Assembly: GCA_050247075.1 (NCBI GenBank)
Contig: JBFWUW010000056.1
Location: 1-48,435, forward strand
DNA: 48,435 bases
Reading direction: 5' to 3'
Source of the DNA: JBFWUW01 sp050247075
GTDB taxonomy: Bacteria; Planctomycetota; Planctomycetia; Pirellulales; JBFWUW01
In this document: positions 25,284 to 33,757 of the stretch, piece by piece
Layout: each line of letters opens with the position of its first letter
Numbering within the stretch: the first letter of the stretch is position 1
Program-made: the position numbers and the translations under genes
Notes under the pieces: generated by a model
Database searches by the model: none
The model's input: only the letters and a program-made list of their open reading frames with translations
What the model was told of the DNA's origin: nothing

Positions 25284-25766
25284 CCCACGACTCCTTTCGT
25301 CCGCCAGGCGCTGCTACTAGCATCATCGGCGTCCCGCCCGCGATTCTGAGGCGCATTCGTGATGTGCGCTCCCAAATTGCCGCGGATCGGGCAGGAATTC
25401 GGCGAGCCAAGCCGGGGGATCGGCATGGCCAGACCGGGGCGGATTCTACGCGACATGCCGGAGGCGTGCGAAGGCCAGTCTGGACCGATCGCCGAGACCA
25501 TCGCGCGAGATAGTTTGATGAGTACTTCATCGTGGACACCTTGAACCGTGGAAAAGCCCAAACAAACGCAAGGAAAAGCGGCCAACCCAAGCCCTCTACG
25601 GAATTTTAGGCCCCTGCCCGCGAAGTAAATGTCCTCGGCCTTCCAGTAGGCCAAGCGGCCAGAAGCATAAAACGCTACAGGTTGGCAGTGAGTCTGCTAT
25701 CATTCTGGTCCCACGGGTGGACTTGCCCGCCAAGGGTGCGGGAAGTTGCCGGACGAGGAGAAGAGC
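25284..25766. other. Divergent gap with no supported gene
   Basis: About 480 bases between the cyanophycinase-like gene and the glycosylase gene. Minus-strand frames continue open but are low in structure and have no family likeness. No promoter, repeat or RNA could be confidently placed. Confidence 0.45.
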
Positions 25767-26660
25767 ATGGCAGCCAATGAAAACTCGCCCGAACTGCGGC
25801 GAAAAGTCTTACAGAAGCTGGAAAGCCTGGAGCGGGCTGGTGTGCAGACGTTGCCTAAAGGCAAGCGCCCAGCGGCCAAGGCCGCATCCCAAACCGCCGC
25901 GGCGGCAACGGAAACCCCAGCAGCGGACCAGCCACCTCCCGCGATGCCCGTTCGCCCTTCCGCCAAGAAATCGGTGCCCCAACCTTCCATGAGCGAGCGG
26001 CCCAAGCCCGTTCCCGCAAGAGGGGCGGCGGCTCTGGGCATAACTTCGCTACCAGGGGTAAGCACTTGGGGTGCTCCGCTGGGGTCGAACGAACGAGTCG
26101 CGGCCCTGGAGGAGTTGCGCCAGCAGGTGGCGGGCTGCACGAAATGCAAACTGCTGGCCAAACAACGGACGCAGACGGTATTTGGCGTCGGCAACCCGCG
26201 GGCGCGGCTCTGCTTTCTTGGCGAAGCGCCGGGTGCCGACGAAGACCGCCTGGGCGAGCCGTTCGTGGGCCGTGCCGGTCAGTTGCTGACCAAGATCATC
26301 GAAGCCTGCACATTGCGCCGCGAGGATGTCTATATCCTCAATGTTCTCAAGTGCCGGCCGCCCGACAATCGTCCGCCAGAACCGGACGAAACGGCCAATT
26401 GCCGCCCCTTCTTCGAGCGGCAATTGGAAATTATCCAGCCGGAGTTCATTTGCTGCCTGGGTGCCTCGGCGGCCAGGGCGCTGCTGAAGACAGAGACCTC
26501 CATCGGCAAACTGCGAGGGAAGTTCTTTCCCTACGAGGGGGCCGAAGCACTCTGCACCTATCACCCGTCGTATTTGTTGCGCAATCCGGCGGCCAAGCGC
26601 GACGTATGGGAGGATATGCAACTGTTGATGAAGCGGATGGGGATTGAGTTGCCGAGTTGA
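25767..26660 (+). CDS. Uracil-DNA glycosylase, family 4 (Fe-S type)
   Basis: A 297-residue DNA-repair enzyme that removes uracil from DNA. Four cysteines, Cys124, Cys127, Cys196 and Cys212, have the spacing of the [4Fe-4S] site. The active-site block GEAPGADEDRLGEPF (152-166) and HPSYLLR (His266) are intact. Residues 1-110 are a disordered Ala/Pro/Lys-rich extension, longer than most family 4 enzymes, which are near 200 residues. Start ATG 25767 has GAGGAG upstream; a TTG 21 bases earlier is less likely. The gene is on its own strand with unrelated neighbours, so it probably is constitutive. Confidence 0.92.
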   Translation: MAANENSPELRRKVLQKLESLERAGVQTLPKGKRPAAKAASQTAAAATETPAADQPPPAMPVRPSAKKSVPQPSMSERPKPVPARGAAALGITSLPGVSTWGAPLGSNERVAALEELRQQVAGCTKCKLLAKQRTQTVFGVGNPRARLCFLGEAPGADEDRLGEPFVGRAGQLLTKIIEACTLRREDVYILNVLKCRPPDNRPPEPDETANCRPFFERQLEIIQPEFICCLGASAARALLKTETSIGKLRGKFFPYEGAEALCTYHPSYLLRNPAAKRDVWEDMQLLMKRMGIELPS

Positions 26661-26814
26661 AAAGCCGCCAGCGGAGAAGCTGCCAGCTTTGGATGCGGTG
26701 GCTGGAAATTCATCGCTGTAAATTGCGGACACCTTGGCAAACTATTACGATCAGGCGATCCTGGCAGCTTGGCCGCTGGCTAGACTGGCGAGCTTGCCGA
26801 CTGTACACCCCGCA

Positions 26815-28902
26815 ATGAGGAATGCCGCTATGGCGAGCAGTCTGCCGCTCCGCGTTGTTGTGACCATCTTCGCGTTGGCCGTTGTGGTCGGGTACGGCGA
26901 TCAGGCTCAGGCGGCCGAAGAGCCAGTCTATTTGTCGCATCCGCCGACGCGCACGGCACCACCCCCCAGCGATAGGGCCCGCGACGATGGTCCCGCATAT
27001 TTTGTCGATGCCGTTAAGGGGGATGATTCCCACGCGGGGGGCGAGGATTCTCCCTGGAAGTCGATCAACCACGCGCTGCTTCAATTGAAGGCTGGCGACA
27101 CGCTCTATCTGCGCGGCGGCGTGTACTACGAAAACGTCTACTGCGCCGTGGTCGGCAAGCCCGACGCGCCGATCACCATTCGATCGTTTCCGGGGGAACA
27201 GGCGGTCATTGATGGCGGCCTGCGGGAGTTTTTCGAGCGGCCCGCCGAAGCCTGGGTGCCGCATCCCGAAGGTGCCGAGGACGAATTCCGCTCGGCCCAA
27301 CCCTACAAGAATATCCGCGACTGCCTGGGGCTATTTGGAGATGCGCACATCGGCCTGCAAACGTATTGGCACGAGACCGACCTGCGGGCCAAGAACGAAC
27401 TGTGGATCGACGATCCGGAGAAGAAGTCGATGGTCCTGCCGCTCTATTGCGGGCCGGGGCTATGGTACGACAAACAGACTGGCTACATCCATGCGCGGCT
27501 GGCCCACACGCATCTGGAGAACAAGGCCGTCGCCAATTACCGTGGCGAGACCGATCCCCGCAAGCTGCCCCTGGTGATCGCGCCGTTCAATTCACTGCCG
27601 CTGTTTGTGGACCAGGGAATGCATGTGCGGTTTCAAGACCTGTTGATCCGCGGCGGTGGGCAGAACGCGGTTGTACTGCGGTTTGGCGTGAATCTGGAGT
27701 TCGACAACGTCACCATCTTCGCCGGTACCTATGGCCTTCGTTCCCAAAGCACCGGCCCCTTGAAAATGGTCGATTGCGGCCTGCACGGCATGATTCCGCC
27801 GTGGGGCTGGCGCAGCGAGAACAGCCTGTACACGTACACTCCCACCCAATATGACCCCTACATTCCTCTGGCCGCGGACGCTAACGCCCGCAACATCGCC
27901 CGTTTGCCAACTCATGCCGTGCTGGTGACGGAAGGAAGCTACGAGTTCGAGGTGTTTTATTACCCCTACAACCATGATTGGGACATTTCTCGGTGCGAAT
28001 TTAGCGATGGGCACGACGGCGTCTACCTGAGCGGACGAAACATTCGCTTTCACGATAATCTGGTCGACAATGTGCAGGACGATGCCATCTACCTCAGCAG
28101 CCCCGCCTCAGGGTTCAACGACGACATTCATATCTACCAGAACTTGATCACGCGAAGCTTGATGGCTTTTTCGTGCAACTCGGCGGGTGGTTCGCTCGGC
28201 TCGATGTACATTTACCGCAACATCGCCGATTTGCGGGGCGGTGTGCATGTGGACCGGCCGAGCGACAAGAACTCCCAGGGCACGATAACCTCGTATCACA
28301 TCTTTCTTACGCACGGCGTGGAACTGTTTGGCATTGAGTCCCTGTTCTTTTACCAGAATACGTTGGTCAGTAACGCTCACGCGAATTCGTTCGCCCACCG
28401 CACTTGGGCTAATACGTCTGCCCGCACCTCGCGACGGGTCTTCAACAATCTGTTCGTTTATCTCAACGCCTTTCCGCCGCTCGATGTGGCCGGCGCGCCA
28501 GAGCACGACATGCAGATTGACGGCAACCTGCATTGGTGCGCGGTGCCAGAGACCTATCCGCCCGACGGATTTCTGGAGAAAGTGCGGGTCTGCGCGGCAT
28601 CCCAAAAGAACAAGGACAAATATCCTCCCGGTTGGTGCGCCAACGACCGTGTGGGAGATCCGCGGTTTATCAGTTTCGGCCTGGAGCCGACGGCACCCGC
28701 CGACTACCGGCTGCAAAAGGAGAGTCCCGCCGTGGGGCGTGGAATTGTATTGCCGGCCGCCTTGGAAGACCCTGCCCGGCCTGCCGAGGCCGCACGACCA
28801 GATATTGGTGCCTTGCCTGCCCAATCCGACTCGCCCCGCTTCGGCCGCCAGCAACGCGTGACGCTGCCGCTCGCATTTGGAGAGAAAGAGCCCGCCAAAT
28901 AG
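26815..28902 (+). CDS. Secreted right-handed beta-helix protein (DUF1565-like)
   Basis: About 695 residues, starting at ATG 26815 or ATG 26830. A signal peptide (ASSLPLRVVVTIFALAVVV region, then QAQA) leads into PAYFVDAVKGDDSHAGG with PWKSINHALLQLKAGDTLYL, the DUF1565-type opening of parallel beta-helix carbohydrate-binding or lyase-like proteins. A run of short beta turns follows (INHALL, IRSFPGEQAVIDG, LEFDNVTIFAG, ISRCEFSDGHDGVYLSGRN). The structure resembles pectate-lyase-like polysaccharide enzymes, but no catalytic residues can be assigned. Likely a periplasmic or surface glycan-interacting protein. An in-frame TTG at 26734 is not supported by a signal peptide. Confidence 0.82.
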   Translation: MRNAAMASSLPLRVVVTIFALAVVVGYGDQAQAAEEPVYLSHPPTRTAPPPSDRARDDGPAYFVDAVKGDDSHAGGEDSPWKSINHALLQLKAGDTLYLRGGVYYENVYCAVVGKPDAPITIRSFPGEQAVIDGGLREFFERPAEAWVPHPEGAEDEFRSAQPYKNIRDCLGLFGDAHIGLQTYWHETDLRAKNELWIDDPEKKSMVLPLYCGPGLWYDKQTGYIHARLAHTHLENKAVANYRGETDPRKLPLVIAPFNSLPLFVDQGMHVRFQDLLIRGGGQNAVVLRFGVNLEFDNVTIFAGTYGLRSQSTGPLKMVDCGLHGMIPPWGWRSENSLYTYTPTQYDPYIPLAADANARNIARLPTHAVLVTEGSYEFEVFYYPYNHDWDISRCEFSDGHDGVYLSGRNIRFHDNLVDNVQDDAIYLSSPASGFNDDIHIYQNLITRSLMAFSCNSAGGSLGSMYIYRNIADLRGGVHVDRPSDKNSQGTITSYHIFLTHGVELFGIESLFFYQNTLVSNAHANSFAHRTWANTSARTSRRVFNNLFVYLNAFPPLDVAGAPEHDMQIDGNLHWCAVPETYPPDGFLEKVRVCAASQKNKDKYPPGWCANDRVGDPRFISFGLEPTAPADYRLQKESPAVGRGIVLPAALEDPARPAEAARPDIGALPAQSDSPRFGRQQRVTLPLAFGEKEPAK

Positions 28903-29242
28903 CGGCAACAGGCGGAAGGGCTGCCGGATGCACGTGAAACACCGCTTAAACTTGCACTTTGGGGGAATAATTGTTGCCCCGGATGCCGACTTCCCTTAAA
29001 ACAAGAGGTAGGAGATACCGCGCGGTGGTGGGGTGTTATCGGCGATCGTTGATGCAGATGGCTCCTCGCGGGTAGCGGGTGTGAGAATCGTCTGCTGTGA
29101 TTGCCGATGCCTCATCGAGTGGCATTGCCCCAGGGGCTGTGTTTGTCGTAATGCTATTAGTTGCCATCATTTCCGACGGGTTGTGAAGATCGTTCGGCAA
29201 GATTAGTTGGACGTGGCCGCGGAATTTACGTGGAGAGGCCCA
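28903..29242. other. Gap before the VWA gene, nothing supported
   Basis: Roughly 340 bases. There is no gene with family likeness and no repeat of the families seen elsewhere. The VWA ribosome site (GTGGAGAGG) is at its end. Confidence 0.45.
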
Positions 29243-31708
29243 ATGATCGATCAGACCAGCAATGAAATGTCTGACTCCCAAACCGATTTGGCCAAACTCA
29301 AGGCTGAAGTCGAGCGTTTGCGAAAGCAGAGCGAAGTAGCCAAGCTCAAGGCCGAGGCCGAAAAGCTGCGCGCGGAAATGGCCGCCGAAGCGACCGCTTC
29401 ACCAGCAGCGCCTTCTAAGTCGGCGGCGACTCCACCCGCCCGGCCCAAGACTCCAGCCACACCCGCGGCCAAGGCTTCGCCGGAACAAGGCAAAACCCCG
29501 TCGAAACAGAACGGGCAATCCGCTGCCGCATCCGAGACTCGCATCAAGCCATCTTCTCCGCCGAAGGCTCCACCCGCTAAGGCCCCACCTGCCAGCAAGC
29601 AAGGCGCTAAGCCGTCACAGCCCGCGGCCACTCCAAAATCACCCACTTCGGCCAAGTCGGCCGTACCGCCTCCCGCGGAGGATGTCGGTGCCGCGGTCGT
29701 ACCGCTCACGGCGGCGGTTGATGCCGCTGTTAGTCCGCCGCCCACGGCCCCAGGCGCAAAGGTCGAGAAACCGGTGCCGGCCAAATTGGGTGCCGACGGC
29801 CTTCCCTTGCCGGAAGAAGCGGACGACGTCGAGCCCCGGTTCGGCAAGAAATTCTTTCAGTCGATGGGGGCTTTTACGATCTCTATGCTGGTGCATGCCA
29901 TCTTGCTGGTTGCCATGGCCATGTGGGTCGTGCAAGGGGTGGTGGAACAAAGGCTAGAGCCGTTGCAAGCCTCGCAAGCGCGGACACAAGAGGAACTAAC
30001 CAAGGTCATGTCGGAAACGACCGACGCCACTTCCGAAGTCAGCCTGACCAGTTCTTCCAGCTCGTCAACCAGTGTGATCAACTCCGCGCTGCAGTCGGGG
30101 CATGGCGGGTCGCTGGCCACGGGGGGGGCGGCCCCTTCGATGGCCGAGGCCATGTCCGAGGCATTGGCGGCGGGGGGCGGCCCCTCCCTGAACGACGTGG
30201 GCCTGTGGGGCATGTCCGACAAGGAAATGAAGGTCAACGTGGCCGACGGCGCTCCCGGCGATCCATCGCAAGTCGTCGGCGGCTACGAAGAGGCCATGGA
30301 CCGCATCACGCACGAAATCTTGATGTCTCTGCTCAAGGGAGACGTGCTGGTGATGTGGCTGTTTGATCAGTCGGAAAGCATGAAAGACGACCAGGTCGAA
30401 ATCCGCGAGCGGTTCGACCGCGTCTATCAGGAGTTGGGCATCACGCCGCAAGCCAAGGGCGACCACCTGCTCACCGCCATCGGCAGCTATGGCAAGGACT
30501 TCATGCTGCATACGCAAAAGCCGACCAGCAAGCTTAGCGAGATCCGCGCGGCCATCGACTCCATTCCCATTGATCCATCGGGCTTGGAAAACATGTGCCC
30601 GGCGGTTGGGCTGATGATCAACCGGCATCGCAAATTCGCCAGCCAGGGCAAGCGCCGGGTGATGCTCATCATGGTCACGGACGAAAGCGGCGAGCAGGAA
30701 GACAACGAGCGCAACTTGGAAATTGCCATCGACGAGGCCAAGGCCAGCCGGTGCCCCATTTATTTGCTGGGACGCGAAGCCGTCTTTGGTTATCCCTATG
30801 CCTACATGAACTGGATCGAACCGGAGAGCAAGCTCAACTTCTGGCTGCAGATCAATCGCGGTCCCGAAACGCCTTATGTCGAGCAATTGCAGACCAACGG
30901 CTTCTACCGCCGTTACGACGCGCACGCCAGCGGCTTTGGCCCTTACGAGCAGACGCGCATGGCGCGCGAGACGGGCGGCATTTTCTTCCTGCTGCCCAGC
31001 CCCGAGGTGAACCTCGTCGCCCGCGACGACCGCAAGTACGAGCTGGAGGCCATCAAGCCCTATCTGCCCGATCTCAGTGCGCGGCGGGTGGCTCTGGAGC
31101 AGCGGGAAAAGAGCGAGCTGCGCCGCTCGCTGTGGAAAGTCATTTCCGACCTTAACCCGTGGAACCCGGTCGTGCAGCCGCATATCGAAATGCGGCACCA
31201 GTTCTCCATTGAACCGGCGGCCTTCTATCAACAGATGAATCAGGAGCACGCCAAGGCTATTCAGTACTTTGTCTACCTGGACCGTTGCGAGAAAGAACTG
31301 GAGCGGATCAAGAAGTTCCGCGATAAAGAATCCAGCCCTCGTTGGCGGGCCAACTACGACTTGCTGTTTGCGCAGGTGCTGGCCTACAAGGTGCGGCTGT
31401 ACGAGTACGGTGCCTATATGGAAGCCTTCGCCAAGAACCCCAAGAAGATCAAGAACCCCTTGGGTCCGCTGAAGAAAACGACCCATTGGGAACTAGCCTG
31501 GCGGGCCGAAACGCTCACTGGCGACAAGACGGCCAGCTACATCGAGCGATCCAAGAGAATGTTCGAGGACGTGATCAAAGACCACTCCGGTACGCCTTGG
31601 GCGTCTCGCGCGCAGTGGGAACTGGCCCGCGGCTTCGGCGTTGAACTTGTCGAGGACTACGACGACCCGCGCCGCGTGGCCCTGGGCGCCAAAGTGCCCA
31701 AGTTCTAA
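29243..31708 (+). CDS. VWA-domain membrane protein with N-terminal coiled coil
   Basis: An 821-residue protein. Residues 1-45 form a charged coiled coil (LAKLKAEVERLRKQSEVAKL), followed by a long Pro/Ala/Lys-rich linker. A membrane segment lies at about 212-236 (FTISMLVHAILLVAMAMWVV). Its exported part has a von Willebrand A domain with the MIDAS motif DQSES (Asp375), RVMLIMVTDES and a Thr/Asp-containing later loop, then a large helical C-terminus. VWA domains bind partners through a metal ion. The topology suggests a sensor or assembly factor with cytoplasmic coil. Start ATG 29243 has GGAGAGG upstream. No AAA MoxR partner is adjacent. Confidence 0.85.
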   Translation: MIDQTSNEMSDSQTDLAKLKAEVERLRKQSEVAKLKAEAEKLRAEMAAEATASPAAPSKSAATPPARPKTPATPAAKASPEQGKTPSKQNGQSAAASETRIKPSSPPKAPPAKAPPASKQGAKPSQPAATPKSPTSAKSAVPPPAEDVGAAVVPLTAAVDAAVSPPPTAPGAKVEKPVPAKLGADGLPLPEEADDVEPRFGKKFFQSMGAFTISMLVHAILLVAMAMWVVQGVVEQRLEPLQASQARTQEELTKVMSETTDATSEVSLTSSSSSSTSVINSALQSGHGGSLATGGAAPSMAEAMSEALAAGGGPSLNDVGLWGMSDKEMKVNVADGAPGDPSQVVGGYEEAMDRITHEILMSLLKGDVLVMWLFDQSESMKDDQVEIRERFDRVYQELGITPQAKGDHLLTAIGSYGKDFMLHTQKPTSKLSEIRAAIDSIPIDPSGLENMCPAVGLMINRHRKFASQGKRRVMLIMVTDESGEQEDNERNLEIAIDEAKASRCPIYLLGREAVFGYPYAYMNWIEPESKLNFWLQINRGPETPYVEQLQTNGFYRRYDAHASGFGPYEQTRMARETGGIFFLLPSPEVNLVARDDRKYELEAIKPYLPDLSARRVALEQREKSELRRSLWKVISDLNPWNPVVQPHIEMRHQFSIEPAAFYQQMNQEHAKAIQYFVYLDRCEKELERIKKFRDKESSPRWRANYDLLFAQVLAYKVRLYEYGAYMEAFAKNPKKIKNPLGPLKKTTHWELAWRAETLTGDKTASYIERSKRMFEDVIKDHSGTPWASRAQWELARGFGVELVEDYDDPRRVALGAKVPKF

Positions 31709-31842
31709 CATTATAGTCCGCAATAACGTCCTGATCGCGAGTGGTTTTAAGCCAGGGTCATGCCGGCCTGGGCGCGGCCCATGACTGGGGTAATGGGTGG
31801 CTGAGGCAAAGGGTGGCTGGCGTCTCACCAACGGGAAGGCCC

Positions 31843-31906
31843 AGCGGAGTTGGTGTTCCAACCGCTTCGCCCAATCCATCAACTGGGTTGGATTCTCAAC
31901 TCCGCT
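31843..31906. repeat. Large interrupted hairpin in the VWA/BI-1 gap
   Basis: AGCGGAGTTG (31843-31852) pairs with CAACTCCGCT (31897-31906). After a symmetric 4x4 internal loop, TCCAACC (31857-31863) pairs with GGTTGGA (31886-31892), leaving a 22-base loop. It could be part of a structured RNA or a decayed mobile-element end. Confidence 0.5.
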
Positions 31907-32062
31907 CTCGCCATTCGCCATGCTACTGACCCAGGCACCTGCCGGTCTCGCCACGGCTAAGTTGGTGGCCTGTTTCGCCACCGGATTTGACCGTCAAAAC
32001 TCACCAGGGGCCAGCCAGGTCCTGGTTGCATATGGAAGTGGCCCGCTTTAAACACCCGGACC

Positions 32063-32092
32063 TTGACGTATGCCAATAAAAGGTATTATAAT
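32063..32092 (+). promoter_or_regulatory. Near-consensus sigma-70-type promoter in gene-free AT island
   Basis: TTGACG (32063-32068), an 18-base spacer, then a perfect TATAAT (32087-32092) inside an AT-rich island that stands out from GC-rich surroundings. The palindrome TTGTATACAA follows within 15-25 bases, as an operator would. It points right into about 640 bases without a convincing gene. Confidence 0.6.
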
Positions 32093-32105
32093 TTATTTAT
32101 TTTAA

Positions 32106-32115
32106 TTGTATACAA
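32106..32115. promoter_or_regulatory. Perfect palindrome TTGTATACAA just downstream of a promoter
   Basis: A 10-bp perfect palindrome within the expected transcription start region of the promoter at 32063-32092. Its shape is like dimeric GntR-type repressor sites. No GntR gene is in the window. Confidence 0.35.
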
Positions 32116-32617
32116 ATACACTCTCTCTGCTACAATGGCCAGCGTCTGGCTTTGCGCGGCGACGTGGCCTTTGCACGTCCAATGGGCGCGAAGCCCCCAA
32201 ACCGCCTAGGTGTCGTCGTCCGCCGCGTGCTCGAACAGCATGGCCGGGGCGGACGTTTGATCGGGCGTGTCCTTTAATACGGCTACCGTTGCCGGCTACT
32301 CGGCCAACTTGGGCGCGACGACGTTCTCGCCGTTCCCTTCGCCGACCTGTACGTGCCACGGGGCCTGCCGATATTTTTGAAACGCGGTCGCCGCGCGGGG
32401 CGCTGTTGGTGCGCGCTGGCCTGCCGGAGGTGCCTTTTGACGGCGCCAAGCCGAAAACCTTACCTGCACCACACCACGTAATGGAACAGGTAACGCGGCC
32501 ACAACGGCCAAAACCACCGCGAATTCGCGGAGAGGTATTCCTTTGTTACCCGCACCACACCGTGAAACGGTGCGGGCAAGTTGGAACAGCAACCGCCCAG
32601 CCATCAAATCGGTTCAA

Positions 32618-32646
32618 TCGGCGATGGAATCGACTCCTACAAGCGG
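32618..32646 (-). repeat. REP-like TAGGAG hairpin, copy near the BI-1 gene
   Basis: On the minus strand: GCTTGTAGGAG, then stem GTCGAT-TCC-ATCGCC (one mismatch) and GA. It carries the longer GCTTG flank also seen at 1039-1066. Confidence 0.65.
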
Positions 32647-32733
32647 CGAATGAAATGACCACCTATTTGCGCGCAACAATACGGCCGCCTAATTGGCGGA
32701 AGGGAATCGCCTTCTATGCGTGGCAGGCCGCAC

Positions 32734-33453
32734 TCAATCCCGGCTGGCCATGACGATTCGCAGGACGTACCAGAATAGCGTGGCCACGCTGGCAAACAGG
32801 GCCAGACTGGCGGCTACGTGCTGGTCGGTGTTGTAATGGTGCAGCACATTCGACGTGTGGTACAGAATGTATCCGCTGCACAGCACAATCATGGCGGCCG
32901 AGAATAATATTCCCAGCGAGAAGCCAAACATCATCGCCGCGATCACCACCCCAATCGCGGCCAATCCGGCAATGCCTAGCGCCGTCCGCAGGTAAGAAAA
33001 ATCGTGCCGCGTGGCGAACACGATCACGGTCAACCCGCCAAAGATCACGCCGGTAATCAACCCGGCCGCGGGTATCACTTGCGGGCCGCCAAACCGTGAG
33101 GCAATGTAAAGCAGCGGCAGGAAGATCACCGCCTCGGCGACGACGTACAGCCCCAACCCCAAGTATTGCATGGCGGGCGAAGCGTCGGACTCGGCCCATT
33201 TTTGGGCCACCCAGCTCACCACCATAAAGGCCACCAGCACCATCAACCAACTGAATTGGCCGCCGAACATCGTGGCGACCACGCCATCAATCCCCGGCAG
33301 ATTCAGCAGCACCGCTTCCAGCCCAATGAACGCGGCAATGGCACCCGTCAAATGCGTGTAGGTCCGCATGATGAACCGCGAACGGGCGTCGACGGGCGCA
33401 TTGGCGGCCAGATCATAAGTCGGAGCGCGATACGGATTGTCGTCGTAGGCCAT
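32734..33453 (-). CDS. Bax inhibitor-1 (BI-1)/YccA-like membrane protein
   Basis: A 239-residue seven-helix inner membrane protein of the BI-1 superfamily, which includes YccA and YbhL; members modulate proteolysis by FtsH or act as pH-sensitive ion leaks. The short cytoplasmic tail begins MAYDDNPYRAPTYD, and the helices are evenly spaced from about 41 to 236 (AIAAFIGLEAVLLNL and so on). The family's SYLRTALGIAG stretch is present before the fifth helix. Start ATG 33453 is chosen as the first with the Tyr/Asp-rich tail; a longer frame to 33501 is less likely. It faces the VWA gene across a 1-kb empty gap. Confidence 0.88.
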   Translation of the reverse strand: MAYDDNPYRAPTYDLAANAPVDARSRFIMRTYTHLTGAIAAFIGLEAVLLNLPGIDGVVATMFGGQFSWLMVLVAFMVVSWVAQKWAESDASPAMQYLGLGLYVVAEAVIFLPLLYIASRFGGPQVIPAAGLITGVIFGGLTVIVFATRHDFSYLRTALGIAGLAAIGVVIAAMMFGFSLGILFSAAMIVLCSGYILYHTSNVLHHYNTDQHVAASLALFASVATLFWYVLRIVMASRD

Positions 33454-33757
33454 GTGGGGTGCCCTTACTGCGCTAAGGAAGAAGTGTGGAAGGCCGAACA
33501 ACCAATCAATTTCTACGCCGTCCAGGGGGGCAAAGTCAATCTGTTTGCCGGATGTTGCGATATTAGGGCGAGCGAGAAAGCCGTCAGCGGAGAATGCTGT
33601 CAGCCATCAGCCTAACGCATCTGGTTCATCGGCCGATCATGCCGCGCGGCACTTCGTCCAGGACTGGCAAACGAAAGGCTGATGGCTGACAGCTTCTCCG
33701 CTATCCGCTTCTTCCGCTTGCAATCGCCGCCACGCTGCCTAAGATGCCAGTTCGGTC
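33454..33757. other. Divergent gap with an inverted pair of AGCGGAGAAGCT elements
   Basis: Between BI-1 and the TIM-barrel gene. Other than the inverted repeat pair at 33586-33613 and 33677-33703, nothing is seen. Confidence 0.5.
33586..33703. repeat. Inverted pair of AGCGGAGAAGCT/CAGC elements
   Basis: 33586-33613 (plus) begins AGCGGAGAATGCTGTCAGCC and ends in ATCAGCCT; 33677-33703 is its reverse complement apart from one inserted base in the first. The 63-base middle is unrelated. Same family at 847-872, 26670-26689 and 40278-40301. Confidence 0.75.

Larger units (their letters stand above)
31709..32733. other. 1-kb gap between two convergent genes, with AT-rich promoter-like island
   Basis: There is no convincing gene. 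Features are a hairpin at 31843-31906, a near-consensus promoter at 32063-32092, the palindrome TTGTATACAA (32106-32115), a 14-bp palindrome CCGCGAATTCGCGG (32517-32530), a hairpin CCCGCACC/GGTGCGGG (32549-32576) and a REP-like copy (32618-32646). An Arg/Pro-rich frame running from 32106 has no protein-like features. A short frame near 32130-32270 has GC3-rich codons but is broken by a stop. Confidence 0.5.

Noticed and set aside
31826..31845. 15-base identity (inverted) with the 106-bp element
   Set aside because: Only the core GGCCTTCCCGTTGGT matches; flanks do not align, so it is not counted as a third copy.
32517..32530. 14-bp palindrome CCGCGAATTCGCGG
   Set aside because: Perfect, but a single GC-rich palindrome of this size is not rare in 48 kb; no link to a gene. 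Noted only as a feature of the gap.
32106..32753. Plus-strand 215-residue frame downstream of the AT-island promoter
   Set aside because: The product is Arg/Pro-rich like random GC-rich translation, starts at TTG and runs through a REP-like repeat. Kept only as a possible gene remnant.
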